NCBI GenBank assembly: GCA_963772595.1
Contig: CAVYXZ010000014.1
Coordinates: forward strand, 496,001 to 560,000
Source of the DNA: CAVYXZ01 sp963772595
GTDB lineage: Bacteria; Chloroflexota; Anaerolineae; Aggregatilineales; Phototrophicaceae
Direction: 5' to 3'
Length of the DNA stretch: 64,000 nucleotides
The notes under the pieces were generated by a model that saw nothing but the letters and a program-made list of their open reading frames with translations, did no database searches and had not been told where the DNA came from. The position numbers and the translations under genes are program-made. Positions 1 through 10,255 of the stretch are shown in pieces; the stretch's first letter is position 1, and each line of letters starts with the position of its first letter.

Positions 1-6
1 CTGAAC

Positions 7-3000
7 ATGCCTGCCGAGATTCTGCTGGCGCCGGTGGGATCCGGCAAGACAGAACAGGCCCTTCAACGTCTGGCGCATACCCTCCAGGCGGAACTCCTTC
101 GCGCGGGTCTGGCTGCTGGTTTCCGGCAGACGCCAGCAGGACGCCTTCCGCCAGCGTCTGATTGACCTGGACCCGCAGCGCCGCGTCTATTTCAACGTCG
201 AATTCTTCACCGCCTACGAACTCTATCACCGCTTACTGAGCATGGCCGGTCAGCCGCCGCGTATGCTGGAGGATACGGCGCGCTATGGGCTGCTGCGCGC
301 CATCGTCGCAGAACTCGCGGATGCCGGGCAGCTCCAGGTCTTCGGCGGGATTGCGCATACGCCCGGTTTCCTGCGTATCCTGGCTGATTTCATCTACGAA
401 CTCAAGCAGAATCTGGTCTATGAAGACCATTTCGACGCCGCCATTCGCAGCGACAAAGACCGCGAACTGGCCCTGATCTACCGGCGTTATCAGGAACGCC
501 TGCGGCAGTCCGATCTGGTGGACCGTGAGGGCGAGGGCTGGCTGGCACTGGACGTACTGCGGCAGGCGAAATTCGACGATATTGGCGGCGACGTCCGGCT
601 GTTGATCGTGGACGGCTACGACCAGTTCACGCCGCTGCAAGCCAGCCTGCTGATGCTGGTGGCGAACCGTGCCCAGGAAGCGCTGATTACTCTCTCGACC
701 GTGCCGGGCCGCGAGGAAACGGTCGGGCGGCGCTTCAGCCGAGGCGCTCTCGCAGCTCCTGAAGTACAGCCCTGGCCCGGTGGTCATCAACGAAGCCGTA
801 CCCCAACCGGCCCGGCATCCGCTGCTGCAAGCCATGATCGACCAGTTATTCCGGCGGGAGCCTCAGCCACTGCCCGGCGCTGAGGCCGTGACACTCATCG
901 AAGCGCCGGACCCGGAGCGCGAATCCGCTGCGGTGCTGCGCCGCATCAAAGCGCTGCTGCTCCAGGGGACGCCGCCCGACCAGATTTTGATCGCCCTGCG
1001 CGATTGGCCGCGCTACGCGGGTCCGCTGGCAAGCCTGGGCCATGAATACGGCCTGCCGCTGGCTCTGCACGAGGGCGACGCACTCAACCAGAACCCGGCG
1101 GTGGTCATGCTGCTCAACCTGCTGAATCTGCCCGCCGCGCAGTTCCGCCGCCGTGACCTGCTGGACGTGCTGCGCTCGCCTTATTTCGACGTGCCCGGCA
1201 TCGGACCGGAACAGGTGGCCCAGCTTCAGGCCATCAGCGAGCGCTTCCTGGTCACAGGCGGGGCGGCTCACTGGCTCAATGCCATAAAGCGCGCCGCCGA
1301 TCCCTCACCCTCAGCGGATGAAGACGATGATAGCGACGAAGCCCTGCTGGACCGTGACTCGCAGCAGCAACTTTACAACGCACTCAACGACTTTTTCGCC
1401 GCTATCAGCCCACCAGAACGCGGTACCATGCGCGATTACGTGCGCTGGTTGGGCGACCTAATCGGCCCGGATGCCGAACCAGACCCAGAGGACCCGGCCC
1501 AATACAGCGCCCCCTACAGCCTGAACATCCCGGCGCAGCTTGCTCAAGCTTCGACTGAAATTGCCGACCGCGACCGTACCGCCCTGGCGGAACTGCTGCG
1601 CCTGCTGCGGAGTCTGCTGGTGGCGGATTCGCTGCTTACGGCCCTGGACGCCAACCCGGCCAGCGATTCAGCGCGCTTCCTGCGAGAACTGCGCAGCGCC
1701 ATCGATCAGGCCCGAGTTAACCGCAGCCCAACGCGCACAGGCCGTGTGCTGGTGACGACCGTGACCGACGCGCGCGGTCTGCCGCACGATCACGTCTTCA
1801 TCCTGGGCCTGTCCGAGGGCATCTTTCCAGCGCCGCAAGCAGAGGACCCGCTCTACCTGGACAGCGAACGGCAGGCGCTGCGCGAGGCCGGAGTGCTGCT
1901 GGAAACACAGGCCGAACGCGCGGGCGATGAGGGCCTGTTCTACGAATTGATCGGTTTAGCAAAGCAGACGCTGACGCTCTCGCGCCCAACGGTCATGGAT
2001 GGTGCGCCCTGGATTGCCAGCCACCTCTGGCGGGCCGTGACCGCCGTGCTGAGCGATGCGGAGGCCATCATCCGCCGCAGCGAAATCCGCATCGGCGCTA
2101 TTCCGGTCCTGGACGAAGCGGCCTCGATGCAGGAGTTTCTGCTTTCTCTGGCGGACGGTTTGAGTCAGGCCAAACCGGATGACGCAGTCTACCCGGCGCT
2201 GAACTGGCTGCTGCGCACACGCGGCGATCACTGGCAGCGCATCCAGCGCGCGCGGCAGATCGAACTGCGGCGCATGACCAACGCTTTCGCCCACGACCGT
2301 TTCGCCGGGCGGCTGCACGACCTCACGCTGATCGCTTATGCCGCCGAAGCGCTGGGGCCGGGGCATCTGTGGAGCGCCTCGCAGTTGAACGATTACGGCA
2401 TGTGCGGCTTCCGTTTCTTCGCCAAGCGTCTGCTGGGTCTGGAAACATTGGAAACGCCCGAAACCGGCCTGGATGCCGCGCGCCTGGGCACGATTAATCA
2501 CGCCATTCTGGAAGCCACCTACCGCGAGGTCCAGCGCCGCCAATTGGACATCGCGCCGGAAAATCTGGACGAAGCGCTGGCAATATTCGAAGCCACTGCC
2601 GGGCCGATCCTGGAGGCCGCACCGCAGGAGCAGGGATTCGCCGTCGATGGCCTGTGGGAGCAGGAAATCGCGGTCCTCAAGCGGCATCTGGATGCGCTGA
2701 TTCGCCTTGACTTCTCCGGCGAGGGGCCGGTCACGAAGCTGATCGGCGGTGCGCGCCGCCCCCTGCTGCTGGAAGCACCCTTCAACATCGACGGTGGCAT
2801 TGACGTGAGCATTCCGATTCAGGTCGAAGGCCAGGAGGAAGCGCTGCGCGTGCGCGGCTACATCGACCGCATTGACCAGATCGGCGATCAGGCGCTGGTG
2901 ATTGACTACAAGACCGGATCGACGCCCATCAAGGTAGACGATATGCGCGCGGGCCGCAACTTTCAGATGATGGTCTATCTCGCCGCTGCCGAGCAGATTC

Positions 3001-3279
3001 TGCGCGCGCAAAACGGGCCGCATCAGGTAGGCGGGGGATTGTTCTGGCATCTGCACAGCCAGGCGGCCAGCGGCCAGATCCGCAGCGGACGAGACCGGCC
3101 AGGACGCGGTCGAGGAGGCACGGGCGCATATCGGGCGCTATCTCGCTGCCGGGCGGCGCGGGGATTTCAGCGTCCATCCGCGCAAGCTGGACCAGGGCCG
3201 CTGCGTGCATTACTGCGAATTCGCCGCACTCTGCCGGGTCGCCAGCACCAACCCGCGCAAACCGGAGCCGGACTCATGA
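7..3279 (+). CDS. addB: AddB-like helicase-nuclease subunit (frameshifted, 3 breaks)
   Basis: Subunit of an AddAB-type double-strand-break resection nuclease, cytoplasmic, acting with the gene directly downstream. A P-loop (LAPVGSGKT) lies at residues 7-15. The C-terminal part carries the RecB-family nuclease signature: a leading Cys (MCGFRFF, about 2400), the catalytic VIDYKTGS motif (about 2900) and a terminal Cys cluster (RCVHYCEFAALCR, about 3200), which is the AddB arrangement for binding a 4Fe-4S cluster. Length of about 1090 codons fits AddB. Reading frame changes near 103, 745 and 3085, with family-consistent sequence on both sides each time, so consensus errors are likely. The stop overlaps the next start (ATGA at 3276-3279), indicating coupled translation. 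The first six bases of the window show nothing upstream, so the true start could lie earlier. Confidence 0.85.
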
Positions 3280-6200
3280 ACCTGACCCAGGCGCAGCATG
3301 ATGCCGTATATACTCACGAGCAGAACCTCGTCGTCGGTGGCCGGGGCGGGATCGGGCAAGACGCGCGTGCTGGTGCAGCGCTATCTGGCCCTGCTGGATG
3401 CGCACGCCGACTGGCCGCTGAACGCGCTGGTCGCCATCACCTTCACGCGCAAAGCCGCCCAGGAAATGCGTGATCGCGTGCGGCAGGCCCTCGAAGATCG
3501 GCTCGCCAATGCCGACAGCCCTGACCAGCAGCGCCTGTGGGCCGAGCGTCTGGCCGGGATGGACAGCGCCCGCATCGACACGATTCACGGCCTCTGTGCC
3601 AGCATCCTGCGCGCCAACGCCGCCGAGACCGGTCTCGACCCCGATTTCGCCGTGCTGGACGAAATCGAAGCGGCTATTCTGCTGGACAGCGCTATCGAAA
3701 GCGCGCTGCAATCACTGGCCGCCAGCAGCGACCCGGCCCTGATCCTCTTCAGCCAATATGACGATGGCAGCATCCGGCAGGTCCTGCATGATCTCGCGCA
3801 CACGCCCCTGCCCGATCTGCCTGAGGATCTGATGGCGCAGTGGCAGCAAGCCTGGGCCGCGGCGGCAGCGGATCATCTGGCGCGGCTCTGCATGGATACC
3901 ACGCTGCTCGACGCGCTCAACTGGCAGCCCGCTGGCGGCTGGCCTGCCGACGATAAGCTGATGGACCTGTGGAACTCAGTGCATGAGGGCAGCGGGGATC
4001 TCTTCGATTCGGCGGCAGCGCTCGAAACGCGGCTGTCAGCGCTGGACTACATCGCCAGCAGCATCAATTTGCGCAGCGGCAGCAAGAAAGCCTGGGGTGA
4101 AGAGGGGTTGGCCCTGGCTAAAGACATGCTGCGCGCGATTCGCACAACCTGTAAGGAGGCCCAGGATCGAATCGGTGCCCCACCCGGCCCACTCGATGAG
4201 GCAGCGGCTCAGCTTCTGCCGCACTGGCTGAGCCTGATCCGGCACGCTCAAGCTTCCTATACACAAGCCAAAGCCCGCGACAGCCTGCTCGACTTCGATG
4301 ACCTGGAGCATCTGACGCGCGATCTGCTGGAGCAGCATCCCCAGGTGCGCGCACGCTATCAGGCGGCGGAGTTCCGGCATCTGCTGGTCGATGAGTTTCA
4401 GGACACCAACGCGCAGCAGTGGGCTATCATTCGCGCGCTGGCCGACCCGCAGCAGCCCGGCAGCCTGTTCATCGTCGGCGACCAGAAGCAGAGCATCTAC
4501 GCCTTTCGCGGAGCGGACGTCAGTGTCTTCGGCGACAGTGCGCGCGGAACTGACCGGCATCGGCGGCGGCGAAATCGCCCTCAGCCGTTCTTTCCGCAGC
4601 CATCAACCGCTGATCGACTGCTTCAACGCGCTCTTCGCCCGTGTACTGGCGCGCGATCCCAACAGCCCGGTGGCGGCCTACCAGACCGATCTCGACACGC
4701 TGCTGGACGCCGAACGCATCGACCCGCCGGGCGACTCACCGGCAGTCGAACTACTGCTGGTCAACAAAGGTGCGGAATCGGTTCAGCCGGAGCACAATAG
4801 CGAGGATTACCGCCGCTGGGAAGCCTACGAGATCGCCCGGCGCATCCAGGCCATGATCGACTCCGGCACCCCGGTCTACGACGGCACGGGCGGCACGCGA
4901 CCACTGCGCTATGAGGACGTGGCGCTGCTGTTCCAATCGACCAGCAATATCGTGCTTTACGAGTCGGTCTTCAAGGCGCTCGGCCTGCCCTACGTGACCA
5001 TCGCCGGGCGCGGTTATTACCGGCGCGAAGAGGTCTGGGACCTGCTCAACCTGCTCAAGGCACTATATAACCCGGCGGATAATCTCTCGCTGGCAAGCAC
5101 GCTGCGTTCGCCGCTCTTCAGCCTCAGCGATGACGCCCTGCTGGCGCTGCGTTTGCTGCGCGATGATGAGGGCCACCGGCTGCCCTTGTGGGAGGCGCTG
5201 CGCTATGCCGATGTGGTTCCACCGGACGAACAGGCCCTGGTCGCCTTCGCTCACGGCTGCCTGCACGAACTGGCGGCGCTGGCCGGGCGTGTGGGCATTG
5301 CCGAACTGCTGCGCGAGGCCATCTACCAGACCGGCTATCTGGCGACGCTCAGTGGCCTGCCCAACGGCGCGCGGCGGCGCGGCAATGTCGAGAAGCTCAT
5401 CGCCCTGGCCGAAAGCAGCGGCAAGATCACGCTGGGTGCTTTCGAGGAATACCTCAGCGACCTGAGCGCACGCGAGGTCCGCGAAGGCGAAGCGCCAATG
5501 GATGTCAGCGGGGCCATGACGCTCATGTCGGTCCATGCCAGCAAGGGCCTGGAATATCCGCTGGTGGTGCTGGTCGATACCTCCTGGCGGCGCAATTTTC
5601 GCGGCGGCGGCATGGTCATGCAGGACGCACAGTATGGTCTGTGCTGCAAGGTCTACGACGCGGATGAGGCCGCGTATAAACCCGGCTTCAGCTATGCCCA
5701 GGCGGAGCATCTGGCGCAGTTGCGTGACGATGCCGAACGGCGGCGCTTGCTCTACGTGGCGGCGACACGCGCGAAAGATTATCTGCTCATCAGCGGCCAG
5801 ATCAATCAGAAGCGGGACGGCACCTGGAGCGCGAACGGCTGGCTGGGCCTCATCGTCGAGGCACTGGACCTGCAATCCGACCTGCCCGAATCAGGCGTAA
5901 GCGATATTGAGCGCGCCTGGGGCACACTGCGCGTGCAGATGGCGGTCGAGATCCCGCCGCCGGAAGCGACTATGCTGCATGAGGTCTGGCCCTCCTGGGA
6001 AGCATCGCCGGGCCTGGGCGAGCAAGCACCGCCTTTGCTGGAACCTGTGCAGGTGGACCGCACGGCAGCGGCACGGCATCTTTCGGCCACGCAAATCGCC
6101 GACCTGGGCGCAAGCCGCATTGAGCGCTTCTACGGCGAACGCTTCCGGCGGCAGGTGCTGCACGATGCGCCGGGACAGATCGGTTCGGTTGAGGCCCGGC

Positions 6201-6763
6201 CCGGTCAGGCGCGCTTGATCGGCGATATGGTCCACGAGGCGCTGCGCTGGTGGCAGCCGGGCGAGGATACGGCTGCACTGCTTGAACTGGTCGAAAGCGC
6301 AGCCTGGGAGCGCGGCATGGTCGATGCGGAACAGCACGAGGCAGGCGGTGCGTAGACGCCATGAGCCTGCTCGACAAATTTCAAGTCAGCCAGATCGCCC
6401 TGTGGATCAGCGGAAGCAGAGGAGGTCTACCGCGAGCTGCCCTTCATCTACAGCAACGGCGCACACGTCATTCATGGCGTGATCGACGTCCTGCTGAAGC
6501 GGCGCGACGGCTGGGTGATTGTGGATTACAAAACCAGCCCGATCCGGCAGACCAGCCAATCTGCGGCTGAAATGCACGCACAGCGGTATTATATGCAGGT
6601 GGGTTGTTATGCCGAAGCCGCCCGTGAACAACTGGGCGTCGAACCTGAAGTCTATATACACTATCTGCGGCACGGTCTGACAGCAGCAGTGCCGCCGGAG
6701 GCATGGCGCGAGGCGCTGGCCTCAATGGAATCTACGATTGGCCGCATAGCTGGGGACACATGA
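3276..6763 (+). CDS. addA: AddA-like UvrD/Rep helicase-nuclease subunit (frameshifted)
   Basis: Superfamily 1A helicase with C-terminal RecB nuclease domain, partner of AddB in end resection and recombination repair. Motifs in order: MNLTQAQHDAV at the start, Walker A AGAGSGKT (about 3345), the FTRKAAQEMRDRV motif, LLVDEFQDTN (Walker B, 4384-4410), VGDQKQSIYAFRGAD (motif III), VHASKGLEYP (motif V) and AATRAKDYLLISG (motif VI). The nuclease catalytic motif VIVDYKTS lies at about 6517. Total of about 1160 codons is normal for AddA. Frame changes occur near 3338 (an extra G before the P-loop), 4535, 6345 and 6410; each restores a continuous homologous product. The stop overlaps the following start by ATGA. 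Confidence 0.88.
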
Positions 6764-7725
6764 TGAACCTTGAGCGACTGACAGGACCGGTTCCAGACTG
6801 GGCGCACAGCCAGCATCCGATGCTGCGCTATGCCCTCTCCCGATCTCGCCCGCCGACGCGCCGTGCACGCTACTTCCGCGCCTTGTGGATCATCCTGCTG
6901 GGCCTCGTATTGCTGGGCGCTGGCTATGTCATCGCCACCGGCCTGTTCAGGGAATCGCCCGGCGGTCGCCCCTGGGAGCAGGCGCTGAACATCCTGTTCT
7001 GGCCGGTTCTGGCCGTACAGATCGCCCTGAGCGCCGTCGCGCTCGGATTCACCGGCAGCATCGTCAGCGATGAGCTGCGCAACGAGACCTGGGATAACCT
7101 GCGTGCGACCGAGACCGGGGCCGAACTGATCGTCCGCACCCGCTGGATCGCCGTTTTTTACCGCCTGCGTGGGATTATCATTGTGCTGCTGCTGATCCGT
7201 GTCGGCTTGATCCTCGGCATCCTGGCGGACCTCAATACCTTTAATGGCCGTTACCTCGACTTACTGATCGACGAGACGACACCTGCCGTCGGCTTCCCGG
7301 TGGCAGCCGTGCTGATGTCCTTCACCATGACCGCCTGTCTGCTGCTGCCGCTGACGGCTATCGGCTTCGATGCCGCGCTCGGCTTGTGGGTGGCGACCCT
7401 CTTTCACCAGCGGATTTACGCGGTGCTGGTGCAGGTTCTGCTGATAATTCTGCGCGTGGCCGTGACAGCGGGCCTGGCATTCGGCGCAGCGCAGGTGGTC
7501 AACAGCGGTGCTGGCCCTGGTTCGTGGCTGATGATGGGAGGATTTGCAGCGCTGGGCGATTGGGGCCTGTCCTTCCTCAACCTGGGCCTCTACAGCGATC
7601 TATGGGTCACGATTCCTTACGGCATTCTGCTGGGTCCGGCGCTGCTGCTCTTCACCCTGCTCCAGGCCGGGTTGATCGACTGGATCATCAATCAGGCTAT
7701 CCGGCAGGCCCAGAGTCGCGGCTAG
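6760..7725 (+). CDS. Multi-pass membrane protein, ABC-2 permease-like
   Basis: About 321 residues with roughly six hydrophobic segments (first near residues 44-65 after a basic RRARYFR stretch). The segment IVSDELRNETWDNLRATETG between early helices resembles the cytosolic E-x-x-x-x-TW(D/E)xLxxT signature of ABC-2 type permeases that act with a separate ATPase. No ATPase gene lies nearby, so an export role is only a suggestion. Start 6760 is chosen because it overlaps the addA stop as ATGA and precedes the basic N-terminus; earlier in-frame codons lie inside addA. Its 3' end meets the convergent methylglyoxal synthase gene. Confidence 0.55.
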   Translation: MMNLERLTGPVPDWAHSQHPMLRYALSRSRPPTRRARYFRALWIILLGLVLLGAGYVIATGLFRESPGGRPWEQALNILFWPVLAVQIALSAVALGFTGSIVSDELRNETWDNLRATETGAELIVRTRWIAVFYRLRGIIIVLLLIRVGLILGILADLNTFNGRYLDLLIDETTPAVGFPVAAVLMSFTMTACLLLPLTAIGFDAALGLWVATLFHQRIYAVLVQVLLIILRVAVTAGLAFGAAQVVNSGAGPGSWLMMGGFAALGDWGLSFLNLGLYSDLWVTIPYGILLGPALLLFTLLQAGLIDWIINQAIRQAQSRG

Positions 7726-8103
7726 AGCGCGTGCTCGGAGATGATGATAGACCGCTGTCGCGGCATTGCTCGCCAGCGGCACGTCATGCACGTTGCAGAT
7801 GCGCATCAGCGTCTGAATATCGGGGTCATGCGGGTGCTTGCCCAGAGGATCGACAAAGAAGAAGACCGCCTCGATCTTGCCTTCGGCCACCATTGTGGCG
7901 ATCTGCACATCACCGCCGATTGGCCCGGAGAGCATACAGCGGATCGGCAGTGAAGTCTTGTCGATCAGCAGCTTGCCGGTGGTGGTGGTCGCCACCAGTT
8001 GGTAGCGCTTGAGCACATGTTCGTAGGCCAGCGCGAAGGCGACCATATCGGCCTTTTTGCCGTCGTGGGCGATAAGTGCCAGGGTCTTCGAGTTCTCCGA
8101 CAT
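7600..8103 (-). CDS. mgsA: Methylglyoxal synthase
   Basis: Converts dihydroxyacetone phosphate to methylglyoxal plus phosphate, a bypass of lower glycolysis. Family landmarks are clear: IALIAHDGKK-like start (residues 8-17), SGPIGGDVQIATMVAEGKI, FFVDPLGKHPHDPD with the catalytic Asp, and LMRICNVHDVPLASNAATA. The frame as read runs 126 bases into the convergent membrane gene. A one-base correction near 7757 would give SNAATA followed by a short tail ending in EHAL and a stop at 7722, which matches the usual length of about 130-150 residues better, so the C-terminal 40 residues as read are doubtful. It is the last gene of a minus-strand group, eight bases after the glycosyltransferase stop. Confidence 0.88.
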   Translation of the reverse strand: MSENSKTLALIAHDGKKADMVAFALAYEHVLKRYQLVATTTTGKLLIDKTSLPIRCMLSGPIGGDVQIATMVAEGKIEAVFFFVDPLGKHPHDPDIQTLMRICNVHDVPLASNAATAVYHHLRARALAATLGLPDSLIDDPVDQPGLEQGEEQQRRTQQNAVRNRDP

Positions 8104-8111
8104 CAGCGTTT

Positions 8112-9412
8112 CTAGCCTCGTCCAAATAAGGCCGGGAGCGAAAGACCCTCAGCCGGAGGATACAGCCGCAGCAGACGGTCGTTCAGCGTCACCGCCTCGC
8201 GGTAATGATCTTCGAGTTGCGCCAGGATATGCTCCCAGGGCCGCTGCACGGCGATCTGCCGCGCTTTGAACGCCATCTGCTCGCGCAGCGCGGGTTGGTC
8301 GCGCAGGGTCTGGACCGCCTGCGGCAAAAGCCAGCGAATCATCCGGGCAGATAAAGCCGGTCTCGCCCGGCAGCACCAGGTCCGCCACCCCACCCTGGTC
8401 GATCACCACCGAAGGCAGACCGGATGCCATCGCTTCCTGCACCACCTGGCCGAAAGTCTCGTGCGGCCCGGTAAAGGCGAAGACATCCGCGCTGGCAAAG
8501 GCCTGCGGCAGATCATCGCCCATCAGATAGCCGGTGAAATAGGTCCCGGTCCCGGCAAAGAGGCTTTCAAGCGCTTCGCGCAGCGCGCCATCGCCGATAA
8601 TCGTCAAAGCCACACCGGGCGTGCGCGCCACCTCCAGCAGCAGATCAACGCGCTTCTCGTTCGCCAGCCGCCCGACGTAGATGCACAGCAGCGAATCCGG
8701 ATCACGCCCGTTGAGCAGCCGCTCGCGCCATGTCTGCGGATCGCTTGGCCGGGTCAAAGCGCTGAGCGTTCACACCCCGGCCCCAATCGCGCAGCCGGTG
8801 ATAGCCCCAATCTTGCAGTTGGCGACGAGTCGTCTCCGAAGGGACCAGCGTCAGGTGACAGCCGTTATGGATGAAACGCAGCCAATCGCGCATCGGCTGG
8901 GTGAAGACCGGCAGGCCATAGCGCTCAGCATAACCGGGCAAATCCGTCTGGTAATTGGCGATCACCGGGATATGGCGCATCCGCCCGATAATCATGCCGC
9001 TGACGGAGAGGACCGCCGGGCTGAACATGTGGATCAGATCAGGCCGGAAGGCTTCCAGGCGGCTGGCGACCGCCAGATTCGGCAGGGCCATGCGGGTCTC
9101 TGGCGCGCTGGGCATTCCGAGTGAAGGCAGCGGCACAACTTCACTCTCGCCGATAGCGGAGGGCGCGGTATCAGGGGCGAAGACCAGCACTTCGCGGCCC
9201 GTTTGTTGCAGATAACGCAGGGTGAGAAACGCGGTTTTGGATACCCCATCCACTTTGGGCAGAAAGGCTTCAGCAATAATCGCCACCCGCTTGACCGGGG
9301 CCAGCGGAACATTCGGGTCCGGCGGCGCTAAGGTGCTGTCGTCTCCAAAGATCCGTTCGGCGTCCGCCGGGTCGAAGTGGGTAAGAGCCTCAAGTAGTCG
9401 GTGATCGGCCAT
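8112..9412 (-). CDS. Family 4 glycosyltransferase (frameshifted)
   Basis: GT-B fold retaining glycosyltransferase of the GDP-mannose-dependent mannosyltransferase type, probably acting at the cytoplasmic membrane on lipid or glycan acceptors. The N-terminal Rossmann half shows IIAEAFLPKVDGVSKT and DLIHMFSPAVLS. The C-terminal donor half shows YVGRLANEKRVDLLLE, TIIGDGALREAL and the EX7E-type region HETFGQVVQEAMASGLPSV. Frame changes near 8745 and 8345 split it, each with matching homology on both sides. The start at 9412 has AGAGGGAC upstream and lies 85 bases inside the preceding PHP gene; the sugar and acceptor cannot be read from the sequence. Confidence 0.85.
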
Positions 9413-10038
9413 AGCTGTCCCTCTGCGCCTGTCCTTCCAGCCAGTATCGCACGTCGTAGATCGAGGGCTGTGCGACCTTCAAAACGTGTCACGCCACAGC
9501 CAATTGCTGTCAGTGTGTGAGCATCGCTGCTGCCCGTAACGGGAAGCTGCAACTTCCGGGCCAGCCGATGCGAGAGCAGGTTGCCGCCGGGCGAGGGAGC
9601 ACCGCTGTTATGCGCCTCAATCGCGTCGATACCTGATTCTAATAACACTTCAGGCCGGGTCAAGTAACGCCAGCACTGCCGGTAGTTGATGAAGAACTCG
9701 AAAGGATGCGCCAGTACCGCCAGGCCATTCTGTTCGTGAATCGCGGCAGCGGTCTCGGCCAGCGAGAGATCACGCGGCACCGGCTGAGTCACCCACAGGC
9801 CCAGCACGTGCCCCTCCCGGCTGCTGATTTCCACCCCCGGCACAATGTCGAAGGGGTAGTCGTCACGGTGGGCATACGCCCACAGGCTGGCCTCCAGCGT
9901 ATCGTGGTCGGTCACGGCGATCACATCCAGCCGCCCCTGAACCGCCACGTAATTGAGCAGTTCCTGAATGGTTGGAAAACCATCGCTGGCGACCGTATGC
10001 ATGTGCAGGTCAGCCCGCCCGCTGCCTTGAGCTTCCAT
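9328..10038 (-). CDS. PHP-domain phosphoesterase
   Basis: Polymerase-and-histidinol-phosphatase fold metal-dependent phosphoesterase, similar to the RNase AM/YciV type that acts on nucleoside 3',5'-bisphosphates or RNA 5' ends. All metal motifs are present: DLHMHTVASDG, VTDHDTLEA, PGVEISS, VLAHPFE and GSSDAHT. Start at 10038 (MEAQGSGRADLHMHT) is preferred; an in-frame codon further up adds 19 residues of no homology. The C-terminus overlaps the glycosyltransferase by 85 bases, which may be a real overlap or a small frame error close to the end. It is the first gene of the minus-strand group and is divergent from the sensor gene at 10256. Confidence 0.82.
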   Translation of the reverse strand: MEAQGSGRADLHMHTVASDGFPTIQELLNYVAVQGRLDVIAVTDHDTLEASLWAYAHRDDYPFDIVPGVEISSREGHVLGLWVTQPVPRDLSLAETAAAIHEQNGLAVLAHPFEFFINYRQCWRYLTRPEVLLESGIDAIEAHNSGAPSPGGNLLSHRLARKLQLPVTGSSDAHTLTAIGCGVTRFEGRTALDLRRAILAGRTGAEGQLWPITDYLRLLPTSTRRTPNGSLETTAP

Positions 10039-10183
10039 TGACTGCCTCCGAATCGTAATTATTATACGAGTTTCAGACCCAAAGATACACCGCATATCTT
10101 AAGAGCAGTCGCAACCTTGATTAAGCATCACGGGTTCCTTCATGCATACTTGCATTTTGATAGGATCACCTTACATTTCTTAC

Positions 10184-10210
10184 GCGAATTCGCCGCATCA
10201 GCGAATTCGC
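10184..10210. promoter_or_regulatory. Two tandem 10-bp palindromes, candidate operator
   Basis: GCGAATTCGC occurs at 10184-10193 and again at 10201-10210, each a perfect palindrome, with centres 17 bases apart, in the divergent region between the PHP gene and the sensor gene. The second copy ends eight bases before a TATAAT at 10219-10224. This placement over the -35 zone suggests a dimeric regulator bound on one or two faces; no regulator is identified. Confidence 0.5.
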
Positions 10211-10218
10211 GCATACTA

Positions 10219-10224
10219 TATAAT
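10219..10224 (+). promoter_or_regulatory. Candidate -10 element for the sensor gene
   Basis: A perfect TATAAT lies 32 bases before the start codon of the sensor gene. The -35 position (around 10196-10201) falls between and in the tandem palindromes and has no good consensus, which would fit a promoter controlled by an activator or repressor bound there. Confidence 0.45.
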
Positions 10225-10255
10225 CACCTTAGTAATCGAGGGCAGGACTTTCTCG

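Noticed and set aside
1956..3056. 366-codon open frame antisense to addB
   Set aside because: No recognisable motif; the opposite frame contains the RecB nuclease signature.
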